Positions 38,339 to 47,671 of a DNA stretch of 64,000 nt are shown piece after piece. Source of the stretch: an uncultured Aquimarina sp. (GTDB lineage: Bacteria; Bacteroidota; Bacteroidia; Flavobacteriales; Flavobacteriaceae). The position numbers and the translations under genes are program-made. Each line of letters begins with the position of its first letter. Position 1 is the first letter of the stretch. Below the pieces are notes generated by a model. That model had not been told where the DNA came from. It saw nothing but the letters and a program-made list of their open reading frames with translations, and did no database searches. The DNA lies in assembly GCA_947498785.1 (NCBI GenBank), contig CANMLS010000006.1, positions 124,001 to 188,000 of the forward strand, written 5' to 3'.

Positions 38339-39105
38339 TAGCAAGTATCATTCTTGTGGTAATCATCATTTTTTTGATTACATTATTTAGCATTTTTCAA
38401 AAAAGGAAGAATAGCTTGTTATTACAACAAAAAGAAGCTGAAAAAAAATTTGAAACTGCTATTGCAGAGACTCAAATTGAAATCAGAGAAGAGACCCTAC
38501 GAAATATTAGCTGGGAGTTACATGATAATATTGGCCAGCTACTCACGCTGGCCAAAATACAAGTAAATATAGCTCAGGATGATCCAGATAAGCTAGAAGA
38601 AGTTACTGATACTATTACAAAAAGTCTTACCGAGTTACGATCATTGTCAAAATTAATTAACCCTGATGCCTTAAAAAGTCTTAGTCTTACAGAAGCTATA
38701 ACACTCGAGATAGAGCGTTTTAATCGTTTACAATTTATAAAAGCAACAATAACGAGCAATGAAGAAATAGAGGTTATAGATGATAAAGTAGAGATTATTA
38801 TTTTTAGAATCTTACAAGAGTTTTTTACCAATACTATAAAACACTCTAAAGCTTCAAACCTGGATGTTAATGTACATTATGATGAGGAAAAAATAATTAT
38901 ACATGCAAAAGATGACGGAATCGGTTTTGATGGTATGAATACAACTACCAAACAAGGTATTGGTTTATCTAATATGCAAAGCCGAGGAAAACTAATAGAC
39001 GCCAATGTAAAATTAACCTCCGAAAAAGGAAAAGGAACATCAATAACACTAACCTATCACTATAAAAAAGAAAAGTTGACCGCATTAGATGACGAAGACT
39101 ATTAA
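38311..39105 (+). CDS. Sensor histidine kinase of the HisKA_3 (NarX-like) type
   Basis: A 264-residue kinase. ATG 38311 gives one N-terminal membrane segment (AAILIASIILVVIIIFLITL), a short coiled coil, and the HisKA_3 dimerisation helix with phosphoacceptor His71 (SWELHDNIGQLL). The HATPase_c domain follows, with N-box EFFTNTIKHSKA, G1 DDGIGFDGM and G2 GIGLSNMQSR. It lacks an extracellular sensor domain, so sensing probably comes from the overlapping membrane protein upstream. The LuxR-type regulator at 39536 is the likely partner. Confidence 0.9.
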   Translation: MERQQAAILIASIILVVIIIFLITLFSIFQKRKNSLLLQQKEAEKKFETAIAETQIEIREETLRNISWELHDNIGQLLTLAKIQVNIAQDDPDKLEEVTDTITKSLTELRSLSKLINPDALKSLSLTEAITLEIERFNRLQFIKATITSNEEIEVIDDKVEIIIFRILQEFFTNTIKHSKASNLDVNVHYDEEKIIIHAKDDGIGFDGMNTTTKQGIGLSNMQSRGKLIDANVKLTSEKGKGTSITLTYHYKKEKLTALDDEDY

Positions 39106-39535
39106 TTTTGTAACTTGAATACCGATAATCGTCAAATCAAGGGGTCTTTCTAAACAATAAAAAATAACAGTAAATCTGTGTTATGCCGAACTTATTTTCA
39201 GCATCTCATAGTGTACATAAAATTAATGCTTAATAACTCGATGTAAAAGATTTTAAAAGTAAAAGCCGTCAAATCAAGAGGTTTTTGGTATTAATTTCTA
39301 GACACCACTCGAGTGACCAAAGAAAAATTGTATCAGAATTAGGCTTTTACAAGAAAATTACTTGTCGTTGGTGGTTCTACCGAGCCTAGTGCAATGTATT
39401 CTATCGATAGAAGAAACACTAATTTTCTTACATCGAACTCTGGTTAAAAACAAGTTTAGATTGACAAGCAAATTATTATGTACGTCGATATTCATTATTA
39501 AAATAATTTAGCACATAATATATAAAACACAAGTC
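39106..39535. other. Intergenic region with a 20-bp direct repeat
   Basis: CGTCAAATCAAGGGGTCTTT at 39130-39149 and CGTCAAATCAAGAGGTTTTT at 39267-39286 differ at two of 20 positions and are 137 bases apart. No gene is recognised. The repeats could be regulator sites for the kinase/regulator genes or a leftover duplication. Confidence 0.45.
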
Positions 39536-40174
39536 ATGAAATACTCAGTAGTTATAGTAGAAGATCACATCTTACTATCTCAGGCACTTTCCGGTTTAGT
39601 AAACGGATTTGCAAAATTTAAAGTTTTATATATCTGTAAAAATGGGAAAGAGCTTTTAACGAGGTTTAAAGATCCAAAAAACATCCCTGATGTTGTTCTT
39701 ATGGATATCAATATGCCCATTATGAATGGAATTGAAACTACAGCTGCTCTAAAAGAGCAGTACCCACAGGTTAAGGTGCTGGCTCTTTCTGTAGAAGAAG
39801 ATGAAAAGACAATCCTAAAAATGTTGAGAGTGGGAGCTAAAGGATACCTCTTAAAAGATACCGAAAAAAGCATTCTCGAGAACGCTCTAGTAGAAGTACA
39901 GGAAACAGGATTTTATCACACCAAAGATGTGACTAATTTGCTACTAGGTACACTAAATCCAAAAAAAGAAAATACCGTTATACTTAAAGATCGGGAAATC
40001 GAATTTATTAAGCACGCTTGTACTGAAAAAACATATAAAGAAATTGCTAATGATATGTGCTTAAGTCCAAAAACTATTGAAGGTTACAGAGATTCAATTT
40101 TTGAAAAACTAAACCTTAAAAACAGAACCGGTTTGGTTATCTATGCAATTAAAAATAAATTATTTATTCCTTAA
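39536..40174 (+). CDS. LuxR/NarL-family response regulator
   Basis: A 212-residue regulator. The receiver domain has an acidic pocket (VVIVEDH), phosphoacceptor Asp57 (VVLMDINMPIMNGIE) and Lys near LLKDTEKS. The C-terminal LuxR helix-turn-helix (LKDREIEFIKHACTEKTYKE, then LSPKTIEGYRDSIFEKLNLK) binds DNA. It follows the HisKA_3 kinase after 430 bases on the same strand, a usual pairing. Targets are unknown. Confidence 0.92.
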   Translation: MKYSVVIVEDHILLSQALSGLVNGFAKFKVLYICKNGKELLTRFKDPKNIPDVVLMDINMPIMNGIETTAALKEQYPQVKVLALSVEEDEKTILKMLRVGAKGYLLKDTEKSILENALVEVQETGFYHTKDVTNLLLGTLNPKKENTVILKDREIEFIKHACTEKTYKEIANDMCLSPKTIEGYRDSIFEKLNLKNRTGLVIYAIKNKLFIP

Positions 40175-40340
40175 CATCTTTTTGCCTTTTTTTCATTTCA
40201 ACCCTTCGATATAACTCTGGGTCAGCTATAGACTGGAATCTATTACAAATATGCTATTGCCCTACAGTTTCTAATTCAACAGAAATTGTAAAAAAACAAG
40301 GGCGAATAAAAACCTTATCAATATTTTCTATATAATCACG
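40164..40340 (-). pseudogene. C-terminal remnant of an unidentified protein
   Basis: On the minus strand a 59-codon stretch reads RDYIENIDKVFIRPCFFTIS, VELETVGQ, a TAG stop, HICNRFQSIADPELYRRVEM and KKRQKDVKE, then TAA at 40164. The composition is protein-like across the single internal stop, but no start codon is available and the 5' part is gone. Its last 11 bases overlap the end of the response regulator gene. I cannot identify the family. Confidence 0.5.
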
Positions 40341-40761
40341 TTATATTTTTTAGGGATTTTTAAATACAAAAAACTACCTTTATACATATTATAATTACTT
40401 TTGGCGCGTTTATTGATGAAAGCAAAAAAAGAAACAAGAAAACCAAAAAATTAATTCTTTTATACTCTAGTATAAAGTATAATCAATTACAGAACCTAAT
40501 CTTCTGACTTTCTTGTTTATACCTTTTGTTGTTTGAATTTATTGAAAAAGAAGATCACTTTTTTTATTTCTGTGAAGAAAAAACCAAGCAGAGCTACAGT
40601 TTACTTTTATACAGGAACTAAGATAAAAAAGAACGATTTATTACTGTAAACTCAGAGAATTAATGGTATCAATGGCTTTTTTAAACGAACTAACCATCTT
40701 GTACTTCAACAAAAGCAGTGTACTTACTTGTTTTTGTAAGTAAAGGAATATTGATTTTTTT
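40341..40761. other. Intergenic region upstream of rpoN
   Basis: About 420 AT-rich bases with no gene recognised. It marks the right border of the accessory region, since the next genes are the conserved rpoN cluster. Confidence 0.4.
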
Positions 40762-42222
40762 ATGCTAAAACAACAACTAAATTTTAAATTATCTCAGAAA
40801 CTTTCTCCACAACAAATCCAGTTGATGAAGTTGATTCAACTTCCTACCCAAGCATTTGAACAACGTTTGAAACAGGAGATGGAAGAAAACCCTGCTCTGG
40901 ATGATCGCAAAGAAAAAGGAGACGAATATGAAGACACATTTAGCAATGAAAATACCGACGACGACGACTACGGAACCGAAAAGATTGAGGCAGAAATCAA
41001 TGTAGATGAATATTTAAGTGACGACGAAATCCCTAATTATAGATTAAGCACTAATAATTATAGCACCGATGATGAAGAAAAAAGTGTACCCTATGCTTCA
41101 GGAACATCTTTTCATCAACACCTCATTAATCAATTAAACACCTATAGGTTTGATAGCGAAGAAAGAGAAATAGCAGAATTTCTGGTAGGTAGCATAGATG
41201 AAAGTGGTTATATCAGAAGATCTTTATCTGATATTTTGGATGACCTTGCATTTACACAAAATGTATATACAACTGAAGAAAAAATAGAGAGCATCTTACA
41301 AATCGTACATCAACTAGACCCTGCGGGTGTTGGCGCTCGTAATCTGCAAGAATGCCTTTGGATTCAGTTAGACAGAAAAGAAACAACTATACCTATAAAA
41401 CTTGCATCGAATATATTAAAAAAGGCATTTGATCATTTTAGCAAGAAACATTATGATAAACTCTTGGTAAAGTTTGATATTACCGAAGATGATCTAAAAG
41501 ATGCTATTGAAGAGATTGAACATCTCAATCCAAAACCAGGAGGAGCATATGCTGGCAATAATCGCTTAATAGAACACGTAGTTCCTGATTTTACCATTCG
41601 AATTGTAGAAGGAGAATTAGAACTTACTTTAAACGGCCGTAATGCTCCAGAACTACATGTCTCGAGTGAATACAACAACATGCTTCAAGGATATAAAGCA
41701 AGTAAGGAAAAGTCAAAATCGCAAAAAGACGCAGTATTATTTATCAAACAAAAATTAGATGCTGCAAAATGGTTCATAGAAGCTGTTAAACAAAGGCAAC
41801 AAACACTTTTTATTACCATGAGTGCAATAATGCACTATCAAAAAAGTTATTTTCTTAGTGGAGACGAACGAAATCTTAAACCGATGATTTTAAAAGACAT
41901 TGCAGATGAGATCAACATGGATGTAAGTACAGTTTCTAGAGTAGCAAATAGTAAATATGTTGACACACCTTATGGAACAAAACTTATCAAAGAATTCTTT
42001 TCTGAATCCATGACCAATGATCAAGGTGAAGAAGTCTCTACCAGAGAAATAAAAAAAATACTGGAAATAACTATAGGAGATGAAGACAAGAAAAAACCGT
42101 TAACGGATGAAAAACTTGCCAAAATGCTCAAGGAAAAGGGATATCCTATAGCCAGAAGAACCGTAGCTAAATATAGAGAGCAATTAGACATTCCTGTTGC
42201 CAGGCTAAGAAAGAAAATTTAA
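40762..42222 (+). CDS. rpoN: RNA polymerase sigma-54 factor
   Basis: A 486-residue sigma-54. Region I is Gln/Leu-rich (KLSPQQIQLMKLIQLPTQAF). An acidic region II follows (DDDDYGTEK area). The core-binding domain contains GSIDESGYI. The C-terminal DNA-binding part has a helix-turn-helix (DIADEINMDVSTVSRVANSK) and the RpoN box ARRTVAKYRE near the end. It directs transcription from -24/-12 promoters with activator ATPases; none is seen in this window. It overlaps the next gene by one base. Confidence 0.97.
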   Translation: MLKQQLNFKLSQKLSPQQIQLMKLIQLPTQAFEQRLKQEMEENPALDDRKEKGDEYEDTFSNENTDDDDYGTEKIEAEINVDEYLSDDEIPNYRLSTNNYSTDDEEKSVPYASGTSFHQHLINQLNTYRFDSEEREIAEFLVGSIDESGYIRRSLSDILDDLAFTQNVYTTEEKIESILQIVHQLDPAGVGARNLQECLWIQLDRKETTIPIKLASNILKKAFDHFSKKHYDKLLVKFDITEDDLKDAIEEIEHLNPKPGGAYAGNNRLIEHVVPDFTIRIVEGELELTLNGRNAPELHVSSEYNNMLQGYKASKEKSKSQKDAVLFIKQKLDAAKWFIEAVKQRQQTLFITMSAIMHYQKSYFLSGDERNLKPMILKDIADEINMDVSTVSRVANSKYVDTPYGTKLIKEFFSESMTNDQGEEVSTREIKKILEITIGDEDKKKPLTDEKLAKMLKEKGYPIARRTVAKYREQLDIPVARLRKKI

Positions 42223-42827
42223 TGAACTTTTTTCTAAGAAGTGTTTCATATATTTTACATCCTTTATTGATGCCTTTTATAGGTGCAATAATTTATTTTA
42301 AAACAGCTCCAAGGTTTTTTTCCGATGAGATTATACGAGCCAAAGTTTTTGGAATAGTTGTCCTTACTATTCTAATACCCATTGTATTATACTTTTTATT
42401 AAAAAGAACAGGAACCATTAGTTCGATACATCTTGAAAATGTAAAACAACGTAAAATCCCGTTATTACTACAATCTATTTTACTGATTATAGTAATCAAA
42501 ATGATCATTGATGTTTACCACTATCCAGAATTGTACTTTTTCTTTTTGGGAATTCTATTCTCTTCCTTAAGCGCAGTTTTTATGGTACTATTTAACATTA
42601 AAGCAAGTCTCCATATGATAGGAATTAGCGGCATAACTATGTTTACAATTACACTGAGTATTCATTTTGGACTTAATCTAACCTTACTAATTGCTGCATT
42701 AATGATTTTCAATGGCTTAGTAGCCACATCAAGACTACATTGTAAAGCACACAGCAATTTAGAACTTATTCTGGGGTTTTTGATCGGGGTGATTCCCCAG
42801 CTTACTTTGGCCAACTTCTGGTTATAA
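42222..42827 (+). CDS. PAP2-superfamily-like membrane protein
   Basis: A 201-residue integral membrane protein with five or six spans. It resembles the membrane PAP2-like proteins found next to rpoN in flavobacteria. The end segment VATSRLHCKAHSNLELILGF contains the SRxxxxxH-type motif. Phosphatase activity on a lipid is possible but unproven. Its ATG overlaps the rpoN stop (TAATG). It converges with the porin gene, overlapping its 3' end by six bases. Confidence 0.75.
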   Translation: MNFFLRSVSYILHPLLMPFIGAIIYFKTAPRFFSDEIIRAKVFGIVVLTILIPIVLYFLLKRTGTISSIHLENVKQRKIPLLLQSILLIIVIKMIIDVYHYPELYFFFLGILFSSLSAVFMVLFNIKASLHMIGISGITMFTITLSIHFGLNLTLLIAALMIFNGLVATSRLHCKAHSNLELILGFLIGVIPQLTLANFWL

Positions 42828-43529
42828 AATATAGAACATCAAACCGATTTTAGCTGTATTTAGCCCTACAGATTCTCCATCGATCACTGCATCGTCATTA
42901 AATAATGAATTTACACTATAGTAGAAGTGAAAGTTGAAGGTATTCCAGCCAAAAGTAAAAGTAGCTCCGATTCTCCATCGATTTAATTCTTCAACTTTTG
43001 TTTGTTTTACTTCTCCAACAGATCCTTTAAACCTTGACTGAAAAGAATATAAATACCCCATTCTGATTCCTGTATAAATTCTATAAAACTTGTGGGTTTC
43101 GGGAGTAGAACTACGCCATCTAAATTCTAAAGGAGCTTCAACTAAATGAGTTGCAAATCTATTAGTACTAAAATCGACATCATCCAAACTAATAAAAATT
43201 CCTTGTTCTGTTTCTTCTTCCTCTCCTATAAATAAATTCTGATTATATACATTTAATGAATACCCCAAACCTAAACCAATTGCAACATTTCGCCTTTTAT
43301 TTATAGGAATATCCCTTATAAATCCCAAATGCAATCCACCTGAAAAACCAGACTGACTAATATCTTTAGGCATATTCAACAGCAGATTATAAGTTACTCC
43401 CACATAAAATTGATCTTCTCGATATAGGGAATCTATTTCTATTTTCTGATCAGTATCTTGCTCTGTTTCTTGTCCTAAAGAAACAAACATACATGAGTAA
43501 CAAATGACAAATACAAACAATCTTTTCAT
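42822..43529 (-). CDS. PorT-like outer-membrane beta-barrel protein
   Basis: A 235-residue protein with a signal peptide (RLFVFVICYSCMFVSLGQ), starting at ATG 43529 rather than the GTG three codons upstream. The rest is a series of amphipathic strands typical of small flavobacterial outer-membrane barrels (VGVTYNLLLNMP, GGLHLGFIRDIP, IGLGLGYSLNVY, FHFYYSVNSLF) ending in an aromatic-rich last strand (IGLMFYIL). It belongs to the PorT/porin-family proteins kept beside ExbD genes. Its exact role is unknown. Confidence 0.85.
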   Translation of the reverse strand: MKRLFVFVICYSCMFVSLGQETEQDTDQKIEIDSLYREDQFYVGVTYNLLLNMPKDISQSGFSGGLHLGFIRDIPINKRRNVAIGLGLGYSLNVYNQNLFIGEEEETEQGIFISLDDVDFSTNRFATHLVEAPLEFRWRSSTPETHKFYRIYTGIRMGYLYSFQSRFKGSVGEVKQTKVEELNRWRIGATFTFGWNTFNFHFYYSVNSLFNDDAVIDGESVGLNTAKIGLMFYIL

Positions 43530-43601
43530 AGTGTTCACTAAAATAAATCTATTTCTTTAAAAATTAGGAAAACTTGATAAAAACAAGGCCTAAATTATTA
43601 A

Positions 43602-43625
43602 AAATCCTGCCCAAGGACAGGATTT
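43602..43625 (-). terminator. Terminator after the distal ExbD pair
   Basis: AAATCCTG (43602-43609) pairs with CAGGATTT (43618-43625). On the minus strand it is followed by a T-run, 28 bases past the ExbD stop. Confidence 0.8.
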
Positions 43626-43652
43626 GGTTTTAAATTATGCGCACTTCAAACC

Positions 43653-44132
43653 TTATTGATTAAAATTATCTTTGGCTTGACCTGTATTAGTTGTATAATT
43701 GATCTTAAGCGCCTGTATAGCTCTTAATTCCTTTTTTATATCTCCTACAAGACCCATTTTGGTTTCTTTATCCACTTTTAATGAAGTAATCAGAAAAGGA
43801 ACCTCTGCTGGTCTTTTAAGCGTTCTTTCTGCTAGGATAAACGTTTTTATATCCTTGATGTTTGCAAATTTATCATTAAGCTGAATTCTAGCCTCAGTGC
43901 CCATATCTGTATATCTAGAACTAGGTTTTCCTGCATAAATATTCATAACTAGCTTTGTATCCAGTTTTTCGACTTGATCTGCATACGGTAATACATTTTG
44001 TATCATCAATGTATTCTGACGCATTACCGTTGCCACCATAAAGAAAAAAAGTAACATAAAAACAATGTCTGGTAATGAAGACGTTGAGATTTCTGGCAAT
44101 TGATTGTTTTTCTTATTTTTAAACTTAGACAT
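43653..44132 (-). CDS. ExbD/TolR-family protein, second pair (short)
   Basis: A 159-residue biopolymer-transport protein. It has one N-terminal membrane span with the conserved Asp (LPDIVFMLLFFFMVATVM) used for proton-driven energy transfer to TonB, and a periplasmic domain. It is closely similar to the protein at 45066, so this is the duplicate of the usual pair. It follows the longer ExbD at 44152 on the same strand after 19 bases. Confidence 0.9.
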   Translation of the reverse strand: MSKFKNKKNNQLPEISTSSLPDIVFMLLFFFMVATVMRQNTLMIQNVLPYADQVEKLDTKLVMNIYAGKPSSRYTDMGTEARIQLNDKFANIKDIKTFILAERTLKRPAEVPFLITSLKVDKETKMGLVGDIKKELRAIQALKINYTTNTGQAKDNFNQ

Positions 44133-44151
44133 GATTACAAAATTTAGGTTA

Positions 44152-44760
44152 TTATTGATTTCTTGGTTCAGCTTCAGAAAGTTTTTCTGGATACATAGAT
44201 TGAATTTTTTTAATTCGCTCTCTTAATTTTGGTTTATCACCACCATAACGTCCATCGATCAAATTTTTCTTCATTGTTACAAATGAAACACCATACAATC
44301 GTTCTGCTTCCCTGTTACGCAATTCTGTATAGGCAGCTACTAATTTATTTTGAACCGCTATATAGGTTTCATAATTAGTTTCACGACTATTAACAAGAGA
44401 GATAACTGCTTTGTTTGGGTGATCAGAAGATTTTATATCCTTAGCTCCTCTGCAATAGCTACATGTAAGATCTCTTGCCCCTCCGCCATTATCCAAAAAT
44501 TCAATTGCAGCTTTCTTGAGATCCCGAATATCCATCAAAGTACCTTCTACTAATAGTTGATTAAGTTGATTTAATTCAACTTGAAAAAGATTCTTTTTCT
44601 TGATTATAACTTCAGGAGAATCCTCTATCAGAGGAGGCAATTTTCTCATTATTCCATAATCTGTTTCTATAGTAGTAGAAACCAAAAAAAAGATGAGTAA
44701 TAAAAATGCGATATCTGCCATAGATCCCGCATTAACACTGGGTGCTAATCTTCTTACCAT
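44152..44760 (-). CDS. ExbD/TolR-family protein, second pair (long)
   Basis: A 202-residue ExbD-like protein. The N-terminal membrane span carries Asp in SMADIAFLLLIFFLVSTTIE. The periplasmic part contains a CSYC pair in place of the CTFC pair of its paralogue at 45572. About 60 percent of residues appear shared with that paralogue. The pair 44152/43653 is a tandem copy of 45572/45066, separated by a terminator and 300 bases. Confidence 0.9.
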   Translation of the reverse strand: MVRRLAPSVNAGSMADIAFLLLIFFLVSTTIETDYGIMRKLPPLIEDSPEVIIKKKNLFQVELNQLNQLLVEGTLMDIRDLKKAAIEFLDNGGGARDLTCSYCRGAKDIKSSDHPNKAVISLVNSRETNYETYIAVQNKLVAAYTELRNREAERLYGVSFVTMKKNLIDGRYGGDKPKLRERIKKIQSMYPEKLSEAEPRNQ

Positions 44761-45008
44761 AAAAAAAATATTTAGTTAATAATTATTTACAAAATCAGCA
44801 AACCATGATTATGTGTGATAAGAAGTATATAGAAGAAAAACATATTGGAGCTGCAACTCTTTTATCCAAATATTCAATATCACTTTTGGAAGGTTAGATA
44901 TTGATGTATATGTAAAATGTAAATCACAGTTATCAACATATTTGGATCAATTGTCATGCCAACATTTTGATAATACGATGAATATGTATTTACAGAAGTT
45001 TATAAACT
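44761..45008. other. Spacer between the two ExbD pairs
   Basis: About 250 bases before the terminator, with no gene. It should contain the promoter of the second ExbD pair on the minus strand; no exact consensus was found. Confidence 0.4.
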
Positions 45009-45038
45009 AAAAAAACCTGCCAAAAGGCAGGTTTTTTT
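45009..45038 (-). terminator. Terminator of the ExbB-ExbD operon
   Basis: AACCTGCC, loop AAAA, GGCAGGTT, flanked by an A-run and a T-run. It is a perfect symmetric hairpin that works in both directions, 28 bases past the ExbD stop at 45066. Confidence 0.9.
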
Positions 45039-45065
45039 ATCTAATCAGAATATTATATAGCGCTT

Positions 45066-45548
45066 TTACTTTAGATTATCGGTTGCACTACCTGTTCTGG
45101 TAGTATAATTAATCTTAAGTGCTTGAACATCTCTTAACTCACTTTTGATATCTCCAACGAGTCCCATATTGGTCTCCCCATCAACTTTTAAAGCTGTTGT
45201 CAAAAAAGGAATCAATTCCTCTCTTTTAGATGCTCTTTCTGCCAAAATAAATGCTTTTATATCAGCTACTTCAGCAAACTTATCATTAAGCTGTATTCTA
45301 GCCTGAGTACCTGCACTAGCAGCATATCTCGAACTAGGTTTTCCAGCATAAATATACATTACCAAATCTTTTTTATCTAATTTTTCAATTTGATCCGCAA
45401 CAGGTAATTTATTTTCTATCATCAATGTATTTTGACGCATTACCGTTGCCACCATAAAGAAAAACAATAACATAAATACAATATCTGGTAACGAAGCTGT
45501 AGAAATTGCAGGTAATTCACCGCCGCTTTTCTTTTTAAACTTAGACAT
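45066..45548 (-). CDS. ExbD/TolR-family protein, first pair (short)
   Basis: A 160-residue ExbD. Membrane span with conserved Asp (LPDIVFMLLFFFMVATVM), then a periplasmic domain ending ALKINYTTRTG. It is the last gene of the ExbB - membrane protein - ExbD - ExbD operon. It takes part in the ExbB/ExbD motor that drives TonB-dependent outer-membrane transport. Confidence 0.92.
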   Translation of the reverse strand: MSKFKKKSGGELPAISTASLPDIVFMLLFFFMVATVMRQNTLMIENKLPVADQIEKLDKKDLVMYIYAGKPSSRYAASAGTQARIQLNDKFAEVADIKAFILAERASKREELIPFLTTALKVDGETNMGLVGDIKSELRDVQALKINYTTRTGSATDNLK

Positions 45549-45571
45549 AAGAATATTTGTTTTACGTTATT

Positions 45572-46180
45572 TTATTTTTTTGGTTCTGCCTCTGAAAGTT
45601 TTTCAGGAAACATAAATTGTATCTTCTTGATATCTTCCTTTAAGGATTCTTTACTTCCAGTATAATTAACATCCTTTACATCTTTTTCCATTTGAACAAA
45701 AGATTTACCAAAAAGACGTTGAGCTTCTCTATTACGAAGAGTTGTATATGCTGCTACCAATTCATTTTGAACTGCAATATAAGTAGCATAATTAGTTTCT
45801 CTGTTATTACGTAAAGAAATTACCGCTTTTGTGGGATTATCAGATGAAGATGGATTTTTAGCTCCTTGACAGAACGTACATCCATCAGCTCCTTTTCCAC
45901 CACCATTATCCAAAAATGCGATTGCTGCTTCTCTAAGGTCTTTCAACTCCATAGGAGCTTCCTCAACCAATAAGTCATTATTCTTATTCAATTCTACAAC
46001 AAAAATATTTTTTTCTTTTAGAATTGGTGGCTCCACATTATCCTCTTGTGGAGGTGGAAGTTTACGGCTAATACCGCTATCTGTTTCGATAGTTGTAGTA
46101 ACCAGGAAGAATATAAGAAGTAAGAATGCAATATCTGCCATAGATCCTGCATTTACCTCTGGTGCTGCTCTTCTTGCCAT
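45572..46180 (-). CDS. ExbD/TolR-family protein, first pair (long)
   Basis: A 202-residue ExbD. The membrane span SMADIAFLLLIFFLVTTTIE includes the essential Asp. The periplasmic region holds CTFC, a possible disulfide. It is 23 bases upstream of the short ExbD and two bases after the small membrane gene, so they are cotranscribed. Confidence 0.92.
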   Translation of the reverse strand: MARRAAPEVNAGSMADIAFLLLIFFLVTTTIETDSGISRKLPPPQEDNVEPPILKEKNIFVVELNKNNDLLVEEAPMELKDLREAAIAFLDNGGGKGADGCTFCQGAKNPSSSDNPTKAVISLRNNRETNYATYIAVQNELVAAYTTLRNREAQRLFGKSFVQMEKDVKDVNYTGSKESLKEDIKKIQFMFPEKLSEAEPKK

Positions 46181-46182
46181 AA

Positions 46183-46656
46183 TTATTTACCTATTAATTT
46201 TTTAACACCCGAAAGAAACATCAATCCAACTGCAATCGCAGCTAAAAAATAAAATGTATACAATCCAGTTCCTACCCACTTAGATTCACTTGCAGAAAGT
46301 ATCTCTCCATCTTTTAGTGGGGTTTCTACGCCATCAGCCAATACAAAACCAATTATTGCAATGACAACAAAAGCGACAATACCTATTGCAGTATTTTTAA
46401 GACTTGATGGGTTTTTGGCCATAGTCGAAAACACAGCAATTAAAGTAGCCATAATAGTGATAACAAAAACCACCAAAGTAAGCATATATATCGGAGTTAC
46501 TGAAGGTGCTGCTATTTCTAAAGGAAGTTCTCTTGCTTCAGAAACACCATTTTCATCCATTAAGGTGCCTATTGAACTACTCATAAGATACCAAAGGACT
46601 ATCCCTAAGACTCCTACTCCTAGCACAACATATGATAATATTTTAGAAATTTTCAT
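46183..46656 (-). CDS. Four-span membrane protein between ExbB and ExbD
   Basis: A 157-residue protein with about four membrane segments (YVVLGVGVLGIVLWYLM, MLTLVVFVITIMATLIAVF, GIVAFVVIAIIGFVLA, FYFLAAIAVGLMFLSG). Flavobacterial ExbB-ExbD operons often contain such a gene. The function is unknown, but it is likely a structural partner of the motor. Confidence 0.75.
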   Translation of the reverse strand: MKISKILSYVVLGVGVLGIVLWYLMSSSIGTLMDENGVSEARELPLEIAAPSVTPIYMLTLVVFVITIMATLIAVFSTMAKNPSSLKNTAIGIVAFVVIAIIGFVLADGVETPLKDGEILSASESKWVGTGLYTFYFLAAIAVGLMFLSGVKKLIGK

Positions 46657-46785
46657 GTGTCTGTATTTTTAAAATTTAGAATACGTGATAGTATTCTGTT
46701 AAACAATAATAATATATAAATAGTTGTATAAAATCAATCTTTATACAAAATAGAAGTATCTAAACTTCTATTTTCTATATATCTA

Positions 46786-47589
46786 TTATTTCTTGTTTTT
46801 GTAAGATACTAACATATCGATTAAAGTAATCGAAGCATCTTCCATATCATTTACTATTCTATCAATTTTTGCTACGATGTAGTTATAAAATATCTGAAGA
46901 ATAATCGCTACAATAAGACCAAATACTGTTGTAAGAAGTGCTACTTTAATACCACCTGCTACAAGAGAAGGCTGCATATCTCCTGCTGCCTCGATCTTAT
47001 CAAAGGCTTGAATCATACCAATTACCGTACCCATAAATCCAAGCATTGGAGCAAGAGCGATAAATAACGATACCCAAGAAACATTTTTCTCTAATTGTCC
47101 CATTTGAACACCACCATAAGCAACAACTGCTTTTTCTGCAGCATCAATACTTTCGTCTGCTCTATCAAGACCTTGATAATAAATTGATGCAACAGGTCCT
47201 TTTGTATTTCTACAAACTTCTTTTGCCGCTTCAACACCACCACTATTTAATGCATCTTCTACATTCTGTTGTAGTTTTTTAGTATTTGTTGTAGAAAGAT
47301 TTAAAAAGATAATTCTTTCAATTGCTATCGCAAGACCTAAAATCAAACATAAAAGTACAATACCCATAAATCCAGGTCCACCTTCTATAAAACGCTTTTT
47401 AAGCTCCTGATGGAAGGATAAATCCTCAGTATCAGCAGTTTCAGTTGCATCTTGAATTGTTGTCGTAGTAAGAGGAGCAATTAATAATTGCACATTTGCC
47501 GTTAATAACTGGGCAGGTGCAGTAGAAGCTTGTAAGTTTCCAAAAGTCATTACTGCTGCGATTGCCAGAATAGAAAATAATCTTTTCAT
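46786..47589 (-). CDS. exbB: MotA/TolQ/ExbB proton-channel family protein
   Basis: A 267-residue ExbB. A signal-like first hydrophobic segment, then a long N-terminal extension, then three core spans (MGIVLLCLILGLAIAIERII, LFIALAPMLGFMGTVIGMIQ and VALLTTVFGLIVAIILQIFY) with the family motif GLLGTVxGM as GFMGTVIGM. It forms the proton channel with the ExbD proteins downstream. It is the first gene of that operon, 130 bases before the next. Confidence 0.93.
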   Translation of the reverse strand: MKRLFSILAIAAVMTFGNLQASTAPAQLLTANVQLLIAPLTTTTIQDATETADTEDLSFHQELKKRFIEGGPGFMGIVLLCLILGLAIAIERIIFLNLSTTNTKKLQQNVEDALNSGGVEAAKEVCRNTKGPVASIYYQGLDRADESIDAAEKAVVAYGGVQMGQLEKNVSWVSLFIALAPMLGFMGTVIGMIQAFDKIEAAGDMQPSLVAGGIKVALLTTVFGLIVAIILQIFYNYIVAKIDRIVNDMEDASITLIDMLVSYKNKK

Positions 47590-47671
47590 TGCGCTTATTC
47601 TTAATTTTAATTAGTTAAAGGGTTAAAGATATAAAAATAATATAAAATCTATCAAAAAATTAAATATATTG

